Positions 11,815 to 21,562 of a stretch of 64,000 nucleotides of DNA are shown in pieces. The position numbers and the translations under genes are program-made. The DNA is taken from the NCBI GenBank assembly GCA_964036315.1, contig OZ038487.1, forward strand, positions 49,640,659 to 49,704,658, read 5' to 3'. This DNA comes from Acanthosepion esculentum (Eukaryota > Mollusca > Cephalopoda > Sepiida > Sepiidae). The notes beneath the pieces were generated by a model that saw only the letters and a list, made by a program, of their open reading frames with translations, ran no database searches and had not been told where the DNA came from. How positions within the stretch are numbered: the first letter of the stretch is position 1; every line of letters begins with the position of its first letter.

Positions 11815-12240
11815 TGTTAATAGCAAAAGAAGTCAAACATTTCTGGTATATGCCATGTCCTCTTGAGAATGTATGCGATCATGGATCTCCACAATTTCTT
11901 TTACTTTACTTTATAGCACACAACAATATTTGTATTCATACTATCACCCCACCCCTATTATACTATCACCCCACCCCGTTAGCTAAGTTACTCACTATTT
12001 TACCTGTCACACTTGCTTTCAATATGAATGTCAAATTTTCCAAGCATTCTTTCCTCAGTATATCCTTTTTGTTTACATTTTCTTTAAATATTCTTTATTG
12101 CTCACATGTTCCATCCATGGTATTTTTGGCATCTTTCTGTAGAAGCACATTTCTGTTGCCTCACATTTTCTTGTCATTTGTGAGGAAATTGTCCAGCATT
12201 CCCTACCATATAGAAAGTGTGATATTGCATAACAGTGAGT
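11815..12240 (-). mobile_element. RTE-type LINE, C-terminal fragment
   Basis: Minus-strand translation near 12073-12230 gives FLYGRECWTISSQMTRKCEA followed by an RRM.RIPW.EHVSN-like stretch. 12000-12060 gives LRKECLENLTF, matching the LRKEGLENLTLTG segment of RTE-clade proteins. The far end near 11850 resembles the terminal FKGHG. Blocks are in correct order but in several frames, so it is a dead fragment. Confidence 0.75.
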
Positions 12241-12299
12241 GTTTTTTTCTTTGTTTTGAAAATCAAAACATGGAAGTTGTAAAAGAGAAGAGAATAATA

Positions 12300-13190
12300 A
12301 GTGGAAAGAACAATAAGCTGAGTAGAGTGTGTGCGAAAGAGAGAGGATGACGATGAGAGAGAGAGTGAACAAGAGGGAGAGAAAATGATGACAAGAGAGA
12401 GCGAAGACAAGAGAATCCTATGACAAGAAAAAGAGAGCTAGAATGATGACAAGAGGGGAGAGAACTACAACAAGTGCAAGGAAAACACAAAGAGAGGATG
12501 ACAACAAGCAAATAGTGGACAATGACAAGCAAAGAGAGGATGACGACAAGTGAAGACCGGGCGATGACAAGAAAGAGAGGACAACAACAAGAGCTGAGAG
12601 CGAGAATGACAACAAAAGAAGAAAGAGTGTGAGAAAGACAACAAAAGAAGAAAGAGTGTGAGAAAGACAACAAAAGAAGAAAGAGTGTGAGAAAGACAAC
12701 AAAAGAAGAAAGAGTGTGGGAAAGACAACAAAAGAAGAAAGAGTGTGAGAAAGACAACAAAAGAAGAAAGAGTGTGAGAAAGAAAACAAAGATAGAAGAG
12801 AGAGAGAAAAGAATGAAGGCAGAGAGAGAAAGAAAAAAGAGAGAAAGAAAAAAGAGAGAAAGAAAAAAGAGAGAAAAAAAAGAGAGATAGTGGGAACAAG
12901 AAATGATAGATAGTCACAAACAAAAGAAAATGAAGAATAGACAAAATGTAGGTGGTAGAATAAAAGGCAGAAAAAATGGAGAAAGATAGAGGATGAGAAA
13001 GAAAAGAGAAAGGAAGAAGAAGGATTAAGGAGAAAGGAAAGGAATGAAAAGATGTTGATATAAAAGAAAGAAAGAAAGAATGAAAGTGATGAGAAACTGA
13101 TGAAAAAGAATTGAATCTGAGAACGGTACCAAGAAGCTCTAAAATAGATACAAAGTGAAGACAATATGAAAATGGAGAGAATGAAAAATA
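12300..13190. repeat. Long polypurine tract (plus strand)
   Basis: Nearly 900 bp is strongly A/G-rich on the plus strand. It includes the 29-bp minisatellite (12604-12781) and a shorter repeat 'agagagaaagaaaaa' at 12829-12880. The Phe/Ser/Leu-rich minus-strand frames of up to 248 codons are translations of this tract, not proteins. Confidence 0.85.
12604..12781. repeat. 29-bp minisatellite, six near-identical copies
   Basis: The anchor 'gacaacaaaagaag' recurs at 12608, 12637, 12666, 12695, 12724 and 12753, exactly 29 bp apart, with a degenerate seventh unit after. Because 29 is not a multiple of three, all three frames stay open on the minus strand. Confidence 0.95.
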
Positions 13191-13640
13191 TCTTGTATTT
13201 GTTGGCTTGTCAAAAGCTTGGAAGCCTATTTAAAGTGTTATAGAAAAAAGAATGAAAATGAGAAGTGGAAATAAAAGTCAGCTGGAGTTTGAGATGTCTG
13301 GGGAAAACTAGAAACAAGTCCTTAGGCTAAACTAATTTCTCTCATGGGATTAGAGCCTGTGACTGGTCTGTGTCCAGGCACAAAAAAAAAAAAAAAATAT
13401 AAAATAAAAACCAACAAAAGTTTTGTTATCGCCTTTCTCCTCGTCATTCCTCCCTCGTTCATCATCTTCTGGCCTCATTTGATTTCATCTAGACCATCCA
13501 TGAAAAATAACCCACCTACTCATTTTCTCATCTCTTCTCACACATATTCTATACACTTACTCACTCATATGCTCACATATTCATATATACAAGCAAACAC
13601 ACACACGTATACATAACTATCTACTTATGCATATTCTTTC

Positions 13641-13644
<4 letters not shown>
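13191..13644. other. Unassigned sequence with A run at 13381-13397
   Basis: An A run of about 17 bp follows 'gtgtccaggcac' and could be the tail of a retroposon I cannot identify. The rest is pyrimidine-rich with short CA repeats. Confidence 0.35.

Positions 13645-13722
<78 letters not shown>
13645..13722. repeat. (TA)n microsatellite
   Basis: 78 bp of perfect AT, among the longest pure tracts in the window. Confidence 0.97.
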
Positions 13723-13730
<8 letters not shown>

Positions 13731-13874
13731 ACACTATATATCAGGCTAACAGTGGGTAATTGAATGACAAAAATAAATAGAAAGTACATGGTCTTCTACA
13801 GTAAATTCACATCCAGGTTCCTACAGCAAGCCGCAATTTTTGACAAAACTACTCATGAATGACTTGAAATGAGA

Positions 13875-14128
13875 AACTGGAGAGGGTGAGTTCACCTACC
13901 ACTTGGGTTCATTACAATCACTTATGAACAAATACCCTTGGGAAAAGTATGAATCCATCTCTACTCCCCCAGCTATGGGTTCAATAGCAGTACAGACCGA
14001 GTCCTATATTCTTGGTTGGCAAAAGAAATGGCAAACTACGGCAAGAAAATCTTCTGCCAAGTCAGTCATGAATCTAAAGAAACATGATTGCCCAAGTGTT
14101 TATCTTGTAAGGCGCTTAACTGACTGAC
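13875..14128 (+). repeat. SINE-A copy with type-2 3' end
   Basis: It contains 'cacttatgaacaaatacc', 'gggaaaagtatgaatcc', 'cagctatgggt' and then 'gaaatggcaaactacggc' and 'aagtcagtcatgaatc'. The 3' part is shared with the copy at 53168 but differs from the copies at 39.8 and 48.4 kb. The tRNA-like head is poorly preserved. Confidence 0.7.
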
Positions 14129-14451
14129 TCCTTTTACAGCGTGGAATATTTAAAAATAGCAATACAATTGAAAACAAAAGCAGTTAGAAGCTGAATGAAA
14201 TTGGCTTGGTTATACATCTACACACATCAGAGATGAAAAATTTGAAATTTAAATATATAATATAAAGTGTCCCGGCACCTTCAGCATATCTCTCAATGTA
14301 CAACTATAACTGATGTTTGTTGCATTTCGTTCCCTCCCCAATATATATATATGATCCCATCAATAAAAACATTAGTCAGAAGTTCGTTTGAAGCAAAAAA
14401 CATGTCACATAATTTCCTTTTTGCCATTTAATTACACACCATATATTTTAT
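14129..14451. other. Unassigned AT-rich sequence
   Basis: Nothing recognisable apart from a short AT run near 14341. Confidence 0.4.
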
Positions 14452-14762
14452 CACTTAAATGTTATTTTTAGTGGATACTTATATTTGAGCTGTGTTTTTT
14501 TTTAAATAGTATATTTATTATCATCTACTGGCCTGAATATTCAAGAAATCTTATTAAAAAAAATATGTGCCCTCTGGCTGGATTAAAAAATGCATCCCCC
14601 TTGGTAGGAGAAACCATTGTTAGATCCAGAGGACACATAATTTTTTCTTTAATAAGATTACTTGAATATTCAGGCTAGTAGGCAATAATGAATATACTGT
14701 TTAAAAATAAAAATGGACAATCTACTTAAATATGGATATCCATTAGAAATAACATTTAAGTG
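14452..14762. repeat. Palindromic SINE-B pair (arms of about 126-137 bp)
   Basis: Left arm 14452-14577 and right arm 14626-14762 are inverted copies sharing 'cacttaaatgttattt', 'cctgaatattcaag', 'aatcttattaaa' and 'tgccctctgg'. The 48-bp spacer holds the SINE-B block 'cccccttggtaggagaaacc'. Both arms match the tail-side part of SINE-B copies at 18.6 and 25.3 kb, so this is two SINE-B segments joined head to head with tail ends outward. Confidence 0.8.
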
Positions 14763-14811
14763 CTAAAAACCTGTCGGATCAATAAGTAAATAAAAAGTCC
14801 ATTACTTCTTT

Positions 14812-14813
<2 letters not shown>

Positions 14814-14862
<49 letters not shown>
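14814..14862. repeat. (TA)n microsatellite
   Basis: 49 bp of TA lying about 50 bp beyond the right arm of the SINE-B palindrome. Confidence 0.95.
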
Positions 14863-14864
<2 letters not shown>

Positions 14865-15161
14865 GAATATGTTATATATGCCACAAATATAAGAATTAAA
14901 ATACCTGCCAACTGTAGTATTAATAGTAAATAAATCAAACAAAATTTAAGTTCAAAGACTTATTGTCTGACTTAAATCTACCCTTAAGAAAGGACAAATT
15001 TAAAGTTTACATCAAAAATTAACATTTTTTTTATGCACTAAAAAAGATATAATTTCTAATTAAGATCAGACTTGTATCTGCAAAACTCAGAGTTAAAATA
15101 TGGGTTTTTGAACTTGTCATACCTTTGTTTAACCCCCCCCCCAAAAAAAAAACCCACCCCA

Positions 15162-15660
15162 TATATATATATATATTTCTTATTACTGTAAATAACTTTT
15201 ACTGGGCACATATGTTTGAGTTGCTATTGTTTTTTTTGTTTTCTTAAACAGTGAAATTATAAGCAGCCAGCCTAGATCAATAAGTCCAACTGTGCAACCC
15301 AAAGGAATTGAACCTGTGTCCCCTTATTCATTAGGATAACCTCTTCTATAGCTGAAGCTTGCCATTACCAATTTGGCAATGACAGACCATCTTGATAAAG
15401 GAAGGTTCAAATTAGCCATTTAACGAATACACATCTCTCAAGATTCATAACTAAGAAATGCACATCTCTTCTAAGAATCTATACTTGTTAGCTTCATTTT
15501 TGTAATGTAACTGTAAAAATTATGCCTCCCATCAGGAAGTGAACCTGTATCACTTTTTTCATCAGAGAAACCGCTTCTATGACCAAAATGTGTTGCTTTC
15601 AGTTTGTCTACAGAAGGCCATCTTAATAGAGCAAGGTTTGCATTACCTATGAGGGTGGGC
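15162..15660 (-). repeat. Tandem pair of SINE-B bodies
   Basis: A short TA tract (15162-15175) is followed by the SINE-B tail block 'actgggcacatatgtttgag'. Two B-box-containing modules follow in the same orientation: 'ggaattgaacctgtgtcc' at about 15303 and 'ggaagtgaacctgtatc' at about 15535, each with 'aacc.cttctat' and 'cagaccatctt' or 'gaaggccatctt' downstream. The spacing is about 232 bp. In minus orientation the first B box reads GGTTCAATTCC. Confidence 0.7.
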
Positions 15661-16585
15661 TGAAAGTTGATAGGCTGACTATCAAGGTGTGATACAAGAG
15701 CTGGGAAATCTTGCATGCATTAATTTCAAGTCTTCTTATTTATAACTGCATTGTTTATTTTCAGGTAAACTAACATCTGACTGTTCAAAGAAGACTTCAA
15801 AAGTAACTGGCAGTGATCTTTCTTGAAAATGGACAGAATTTGTTATGGTGTTAATAAGTACCTGCAGAGAACATTCATGCTGACATGGTTGCTACAGTAG
15901 AGAATGGTGCTCCGGCTTTATCAACAGTGTAAAAGTGGGCAGCTGAATTTAGAAGGGAGAGTCTTGAAGATGAGCCAAGATCAGGGCATCCTGCAACTGC
16001 AACAGTCACCACTGAAGAAAACATTGATTGTGTTCACTACATGACAGGCAATTGACTCTAAATCAAATAGTCAAGGCTATTAGCATATCCCATGAGAGAG
16101 TTGAGAATATTCTGCACAATGAACTTGACATGATGAAGGTTTCTGCTTGGTGGATGCCAAATCTTCTGACACCTGATCAAAAGTACACCAGTCTGATCAC
16201 TTCATGAGAAAATCTGACATTGCTTGAGGTAAATCCACCTGGATTCCTTGAACATTTCCAAAATCAGGAAAAGTGTTAGGTTCATCAGTTTAAGCCAGAG
16301 ACAAAGATACAATCCATGCAATGAAAACACTCCTCCTCACCTGCTCCAAAAATGGCCAGGGTTCATCTGCAAGGAAGGTGATCACCTAAGTTTTTTGGGA
16401 CGTAAAAGGCATTGACTATGATCAAAAGGGTCACACCATCAAAAGAAAGTATGATGCCAACTTGATGAGGTAGCTATAAAAGACTGTCAAGACCAAACAC
16501 TGAGGAAAACTAAGGAAAGGGGTCTTGTTTTGTCAGGACATGTTCCAGCACGCAAGTCCTTGGTTTCAATGGCTGCTGTGTGTGA
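15651..16585 (+). pseudogene. mariner-family transposase pseudogene
   Basis: The start resembles a mariner inverted repeat ('gggtgggctgaaagttgata', overlapping the SINE boundary). Translated blocks appear in order: STVKKWAAEFRRESLEDEPR, LTLNQIVKAISISHERVENI, LLTPDQK, the VHQF.PETK region and, near 16531, PAHKSLVSMAAVCE from the second catalytic region. Stops and shifts interrupt every part and the first catalytic Asp motif is not recognisable. The copy ends abruptly at about 16585, where RTE sequence begins. It is a DD34D-type mariner by motif order. Confidence 0.85.
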
Positions 16586-16910
16586 GATGTGAGAAAAGAC
16601 AAAGTTTCAGAGGAAATGAAAACAAAAAGGACACTTATATTTAACATCAGAAAGAAATAACTGAAATTTCTAAGGCATATAATAAAGGAAGAGGGCTTGG
16701 AAAATTTGGTACTCACAGGACAGATTGAAGGCAACAGAAGTAGAAGAAAACAAGCATGACTTCATGAGTTTGAGTAAGTGGATGACAAAACAAGGTTTAG
16801 GAGAGATATCCAAAGGACAAAATTTATTAAGAGCTACATAGGAAAGGGAATTGTGGAGAGCTGTTATCACCAACATCATCATAATATCATCATAACATCA
16901 TCATAAAAAT
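16586..16910 (+). mobile_element. RTE-type LINE, 3' fragment
   Basis: Translated blocks include EEMKTKR (about 16610), RKRAWKIWY in one frame with the family LENLTLTG position, SKWMTKQGLGEI (about 16770) and LLRAT plus ELWRAVITN at the end. This is the C-terminus of the same LINE as at 31-33 kb and 57.9 kb. It is fused directly to the mariner relic upstream. Confidence 0.8.
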
Positions 16911-17257
16911 GTAAGCAGAAGAAATAAAATAATCAGGCTACATAGCATTTACAGAGAAAATATCAATAAGGTGTATGAATAACAAGTGACTGCAATGAAA
17001 GCTAAAGGCATCAAAACCCATCTGTATTGGAGAAAGTAAGTCTGTGATATATACTGAACAAGCAGGAATATGCCCAGATTGATGTGAATGATATGGCATA
17101 CCTACATGTCTGGTTCAAATCCTGAAGTATGCACAACTTGCTGCTTATAAGACACTGACTACTTACCCAGATTTAACATTACAAATGACAAAGAAACAAA
17201 CTTTTGATGAATATATCACTAAAACAAAAATTGTATTTTACCAAAAAGGATTCTTAG
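16911..17257. other. Unassigned sequence
   Basis: Nothing recognisable between the RTE fragment and SINE-C. Confidence 0.4.
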
Positions 17258-17560
17258 CATGTGTCTTCATTTACTCCTGATATAAAAACTAAATAAAAGC
17301 ATATGTGGTTAGAACATTTATCGCCTGGCCATGAGACCCAGGGTTTCAATCTCACCAAGGTCATTTTGTCAGGGAGGTGATTTCTTGATATTATTGGCTT
17401 GGGAAGCACAATACCAGTGTGCAGCACTTTTGGAAAGTGCGTGAAACCCAGAGCATGAATTAACCCAAACCATCTGGGTGAAATTGGGTAGGCGGCACCA
17501 TTTTGGAAGCCTTCAATGGATGTGCTAGCACAAAAAGATAATTATTTGACTGCTTAAATC
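17258..17560 (+). repeat. SINE-C copy
   Basis: It starts 'ttcttagcatgtgtcttcat', then a tRNA-like head with 'tggttagaacatttatcgcc' and B-box-like 'gggtttcaatctc'. Body blocks follow: 'tttgtcagggaggtga', 'ttggaaagtgcgtgaaa' and 'accatctgggtgaaattgg'. The same order occurs at 59480 (plus) and, inverted, at 19060 and 19662. Confidence 0.75.
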
Positions 17561-17689
17561 TCCTAAAAAGCACAGAGAATTCTGAAAAACTCAGAATAGA
17601 GACAAATGAGCAATTAATAATATCGCTTCTTAAGGAACTGACAGAATTTATTTCTCATCTGACACTATTACCTGTGAATCCAGTCAATA
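17561..17689. other. Unassigned spacer
   Basis: Nothing recognisable. Confidence 0.35.
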
Positions 17690-17765
17690 TTAAGTTGATA
17701 CCCCCATGTTTGAGGCAAAACCCTGATTTTTTATTAAATAGTGTAAGTTTTGTTTATGCAATCAT
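17690..17765 (-). repeat. SINE-B tail-side fragment
   Basis: 'aagttgatacccccatgttt' and 'aatagtgtaagttttg' match the SINE-B tail-side block at 26280 ('aagttgatacccgtatttga'). Confidence 0.5.
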
Positions 17766-17782
17766 GGATATCCACCCAACAT

Positions 17783-17786
<4 letters not shown>

Positions 17787-17845
<59 letters not shown>
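17787..17845. repeat. (TA)n microsatellite
   Basis: 59 bp of perfect TA, immediately abutting the Penelope-like coding sequence and translated in frame as (IY)n. Confidence 0.97.
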
Positions 17846-17846
<1 letters not shown>

Positions 17847-18111
17847 CTATGTTGGTCACACCACAAACTCGCTTTCACGACGCTTGACACTACATTTGAA
17901 TGATAACTCTAACATTTTTAGGCATTTAAAACAACATGCCTGGCTGCATACACAATTCCGGAAAATCCTCGTTGAAAACACAACTATACTTAAACATGAA
18001 AACAATAAACAAAAACTAAAAATTCTTGAAGCTATATACATAAAACAGTTGAAACCTAACCTGAACAAAATAAACTATGAAATCTCCAAAAATATCCTTA
18101 AATGTCTATAA
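17846..18111 (+). pseudogene. Penelope-like element, GIY-YIG endonuclease C-terminus
   Basis: An open frame of about 88 residues starts at the edge of a TA tract and runs to a stop at 18109-18111. YVGHTTNSLSRRLTLHL corresponds to the second half of the GIY-YIG motif and the following helix with its conserved Arg. LKILEAIYIKQLKPNLN holds the catalytic Glu in the usual ILEA.(F/Y)I context. In Penelope-like elements this nuclease sits after the reverse transcriptase, which is absent here. The GIY half is missing, so the copy is 5'-truncated and inactive, though the remaining frame is intact. The longer frame from 17674 is an artefact of the TA tract. Confidence 0.85.
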
Positions 18112-18385
18112 TTAGTAACAGAAGCCATTGGTTCATACCAACGGCTTTCCATACTCAATACTCATCGGATTCACTCTCTCGTGGTCATGTGTGACGTCAT
18201 GAGCTGTTGTGCGATTTTCGCTTTCAGCGTTTTATATGCACGTGTTTATCGTTGCTTGGAAATCATCCATGTAAACAAATAAGACTATCATCAATTTCTT
18301 GTTCATGTATTGCGTAAATATATTGTGTAATTGTCATCTTTGATAATGGCTTATGTAAGCCGAAAGCTTAGATTGGATTAAAAAA
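18112..18385 (+). mobile_element. Penelope-like element 3' tail with hammerhead-like motif
   Basis: Non-coding tail of the element, more GC-rich than its surroundings, ending in an A run at 18380. At 18338-18367 'ttgataatggcttatgtaag' followed by 'ccgaaagc' forms a perfect GGCTTA/TAAGCC stem between a TGATAA and a GAAA, resembling a degenerate hammerhead core (CTGATGA, stem II, GAAA). Penelope-like elements are known to carry hammerhead ribozymes; the assignment here is inference. Confidence 0.6.
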
Positions 18386-18515
18386 AAAATATGTATCAAT
18401 ATTGTGATTTTCTTTCATTGTTTAATGATAATGTTATTAAGCTTATCAGACTATATGAAAAAAACTTACATAAAATATATAGACAACACTTATCTATATT
18501 ATTTAATGAGACATG

Positions 18516-18519
<4 letters not shown>

Positions 18520-18559
<40 letters not shown>

Positions 18560-18850
18560 TTTTTTATGTTTATACGTTTTTTTATAGATACAAATACTTA
18601 AGTAAATGCTCTGTTTATAATAAACAGCATTAACAACATTTACCAGCCTGAATGTCCGAGAAATTTTCATAGAAAATATGCGTCCTCTAACAGGAATCGA
18701 ACCTGTATCCTATACGGAACCGTCACATAGCCCGACGTGCCTTAACCGATTATATATTATTCATGTCTTTCCTCAGTGTATTAGCAACACATTATTTTTT
18801 ATATATGACACTAATACCCTGAGGAAAGGTATGAATCCATTCTGTCACAG
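18520..18850 (-). repeat. SINE-B, near complete, with TA tail (18520-18555)
   Basis: This is the best SINE-B copy. From the left: TA tract, 'gatacaaatacttaagtaaa', 'ataaacagcatt', 'accagcctgaatgtccgag', 'gcgtcctctaacagg' and 'aatcgaacctgtatcc'. In minus orientation the last reads as a perfect Pol III B box, GGTTCGATTCC. The tRNA-like head and 'ttaaggcacgtcgggct' lie to the right. A short SINE-A-like block ('gaggaaaggtatgaatcc') follows at 18820-18842. Confidence 0.8.
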
Positions 18851-19013
18851 TGCCAAATATCTTAACTAAAATATCTTTTTACTATCATGTTGATTGCTGA
18901 TGTAAAACTTTTGCATAATTGCCTTACTGCCCAATAAAAAGTTACTACATTTATTATCAACCTTAAAAAGTTGAAGTCATAAGTACCTCTACATTAAGGT
19001 TCACAAACACATT

Positions 19014-19029
19014 ATATATATATATATAA
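19014..19029. repeat. Short (TA)n microsatellite
   Basis: About 16 bp of TA near the end of the SINE-C copy that follows. Confidence 0.9.
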
Positions 19030-19059
19030 TGGTTGTCTTCTTGATTCCAACCACACCAA

Positions 19060-19415
19060 TCTTGCTAGGCTGGCTGTTACAGATGCCCGCTCAACCAACA
19101 GATCCCACCTATGGTTTATACTGTAACAATACTGAGTAGACCATAGTTGTGCTAGTAAAACGATAGATGGCTTCCAAATGGTGCCATCTAACCAATTTCA
19201 CCCAGAAGGATTGCATTAACTCATGCTCTTGGTTTCAGGCACTTTGCAAAAGTGATCCCCAGGACAATATTATCAAAAATTCACCTCTCTGACTAACTGA
19301 CCTTGGTGAGATTCAAGCCTGGGTTTCATGAGCAGGCGATAAATGTTCTAACCGACATATGCATTCATTTAGTTTTATATTTATATGAGAAGTGAATGAA
19401 GACACATGCTAAGAA
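19060..19415 (-). repeat. SINE-C copy, minus orientation
   Basis: Inverted relative to 17258: the right end is the complement of 'ttcttagcatgtgtcttcat', followed inward by the B-box-like 'ggcttgaatctc', 'ggtcagttagtcagagaggt' and 'aattggttagatggca'. It extends leftward into the block shared with 59840-59900 ('actgtaacaatactgagt'). Confidence 0.75.
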
Positions 19416-19661
19416 ATATATAGACCAATATCATTTAAATATATAGTTGTAAAACAACATTGTAAAATATCTGTATTCACAGAGAGAGAGAGAGGGAGAC
19501 ATCGGAATCAACACTGCAGGGTGACTGCCAATAACATGCAATCTTTCAACATATTTGTATCGAAGCATGAAAGTGCAGATTCCTATGTCTATCTTTATAA
19601 ATGATTTATCTTCTATATTGCAAATTTTAAACAATATAATGGATGACTAATCTCTTTTACC
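19416..19661. other. Unassigned spacer with (GA)n run at 19481-19495
   Basis: Apart from the GA run I see nothing recognisable. Confidence 0.4.
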
Positions 19662-20072
19662 AAGCACATGCATCTTCTGGGGCAGCTAGCCAATCTCTGT
19701 CTTTTATACTGCAACGAAACTGAGCAGAACAAATTCTGGGAGAGAGAGAGAGAGTGCTCATCATCTGTCATGATCAGCAGTTTGAACAGTGCCAGTAAAC
19801 TCAAACTCTTGGTCATGGTGACTTGTTACTTTGTGGTAGCTTCCAAACAGTTCTGTCTAACAAATTTCACTCACAAGGTTTTGATTTGGGGGTTTTTTTT
19901 TTGTTATTTTCAGGCCTTTTCCAAAGGGGCTGCATGCTGGGTATACCTCCCCAAACCAATAACATCATGAAGTTACCTTCCTGATAAATTGACCATGGGG
20001 AGATTTGAATGCAGTTTCTTATGGTTGAAAAGCAAACATTCTAACCACTCAGACACATGCTTATACACACAC
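19662..20072 (-). repeat. SINE-C copy, minus orientation
   Basis: Second inverted SINE-C, with 'gttagaatgtttgc', the B-box-like segment near 20005-20020, 'tcaatttatcaggaaggta' and 'ccatgaccaagagtttgag'. The last matches 'catgaccgagggtttgag' at 59730. A (GA)n run lies at 19739-19755. Confidence 0.7.
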
Positions 20073-20089
20073 ACACACACACACACACA
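20064..20089. repeat. (CA)n microsatellite
   Basis: About 26 bp of AC repeats at the head side of the SINE-C copy. Confidence 0.95.
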
Positions 20090-20699
20090 AGACACCGGCT
20101 GCAGCAAAAGCAGTCTCTCCAGCAAAGACCACTTGATTATGACTAGGTTCAAGCATGGTTTGGGGTAACAGCATCATTACTACTAACTCAGGATATCCCA
20201 GCAGAATAATATAATACTACCACTAGGCTTCATGGTTCTCTATTATATTGCAAGATTACCAGGTGTGCTCTGACCCTGTCTTGAAATCTGTCACCTTCGG
20301 GATTTGTTCTTGTACATGTGTGTTTAAATATTAATCATTTATAAAAATTTTCAAAATATATATATACATAAACAAATCTGTATCTATGAGTATAATGGCA
20401 TGTAAGGATACATGTATATGTATATTGACAAATTTATTTTCAGTTCAAAGAGATTCCAAACAGCATTTAACTGCATGTTCTTGCATATCAAAGGTCTTTC
20501 CAAGAAAGCATCTAGCCATTTTATATTACTAAAGGTAATGGTACGTGTCCTCATCAAAGTAATCCCTTTAGGATCTCACACACATTTTCAAGTAGACTAC
20601 AAAGTTCTCTTTTGGGATCTCCATTCACAGTCTGAAATCCCACTTTCAATGCTGGTAATGGTAATATTAGCAGTTTCCCTATAAAGAAAGATTTGGTGT
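20090..20699. other. Unassigned sequence
   Basis: 20095-20320 has balanced composition and may be another repeat, but I find no partner within the window. Confidence 0.35.
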
Positions 20700-20990
20700 T
20701 TCTCAGGTCCAGTAGCTTTTACTGCTTGTTCCAGTAGTGATGGTGGTGGTTGGCTTTCTTTCCTAACCTTCTATTTGAAGTGGTGTGGAATGTTAACATT
20801 TTGATTAGGTCATTATTTCCTCTTTGAGTTATATGTACTATGCATTTTAGTTGTAGCTGCTGTTGATGGTCTTCAAGTGATGTGGTTTCTAATATTTGGT
20901 ATACTTCTTTGTGATGCTGTAGCATCAGTTTGCAATGTACAAATAAGGATGATCTTTGCCAAGACCGTCAGGCTTTATTCACTCAAAGGC
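20700..20990. repeat. Dispersed repeat shared with 33040-33300
   Basis: 'tctcaggtccagtagctttta', 'gtggaatgttaacatt', 'tgagttatatgtac' and 'tagctgctgttgatgg' match, in order, 'tctcaagtccagttta', 'ctggaatgtcaaaatg', 'caagttacatgtag' and 'tagttgctgctgttga' at 33.0 kb. The 33-kb copy directly follows the RTE coding end, so this may be RTE 3' sequence or a separate element. Confidence 0.6.
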
Positions 20991-21299
20991 TTTTTGTGAT
21001 GAGTTTTGCTTTAATTAAGAGTTACAAATCTGCGTAATGTGATGCTTTTGACAAAAAACCTTGGATGAGATGTGAAGACTGAGCAGTTGACTTGTCATAA
21101 TGAATATGATTGTCACAAAGTAGAGAAACTCATTCAGAGGCATTTAATTCTTGATTGAATAACCCAACAGGAGAGGGTCTGTTCATAAATACACAGCAAG
21201 GTCGCATCCAATTGGTTGTAAATATTACCAAAGCTTTGTAACTGGTCCTAGAGATTTTCAAAATAGCATGTCTGTATAGTTTCTGAACAGATATGTTTT
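20991..21299. other. Unassigned sequence
   Basis: May continue the dispersed repeat, but the match to 33 kb becomes too weak to assert. Confidence 0.35.
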
Positions 21300-21523
21300 A
21301 TATATATATATATATATAGCTTAAAGATTGAATTCAGTCATGAAAAGGACAGTCACAATTTGTTATTAACCTCAGTTTCCTCTTTTATATATACACCTGC
21401 ATGATCCATGATATTGAGCTCTTTTACCATAAGCATAGCCTACTGTAAAATAATATATATATATATATATAGATATCTCAATCAGGGAAAAAGAATCACT
21501 TATATATAAATCCACTTTATACA

Positions 21524-21525
<2 letters not shown>
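21300..21525. other. Spacer with short TA tracts (21300-21318, 21446-21470)
   Basis: Short microsatellites leading into the large array. The right edge has 'gggaaaaagaatcactt', whose inverted counterpart lies beyond the array at about 22234-22250. Confidence 0.6.

Positions 21526-21562
<37 letters not shown>

Noticed and set aside
12418..13164. 248-codon minus-strand frame, Phe/Ser/Leu-rich, looking like a multi-pass membrane protein
   Set aside because: It is a translation of a polypurine tract with a 29-bp minisatellite; all frames are open for the same reason and the residues follow the DNA repeat.
17674..17845. N-terminal extension of the GIY-YIG frame, including an (IY)n run
   Set aside because: It is SINE-B and TA microsatellite sequence read in frame, not part of the Penelope protein.
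18690..18770. Possible functional tRNA gene around a perfect B box
   Set aside because: The cloverleaf does not close, and the same B box recurs in SINE-B copies with TA tails, so it is a SINE head.
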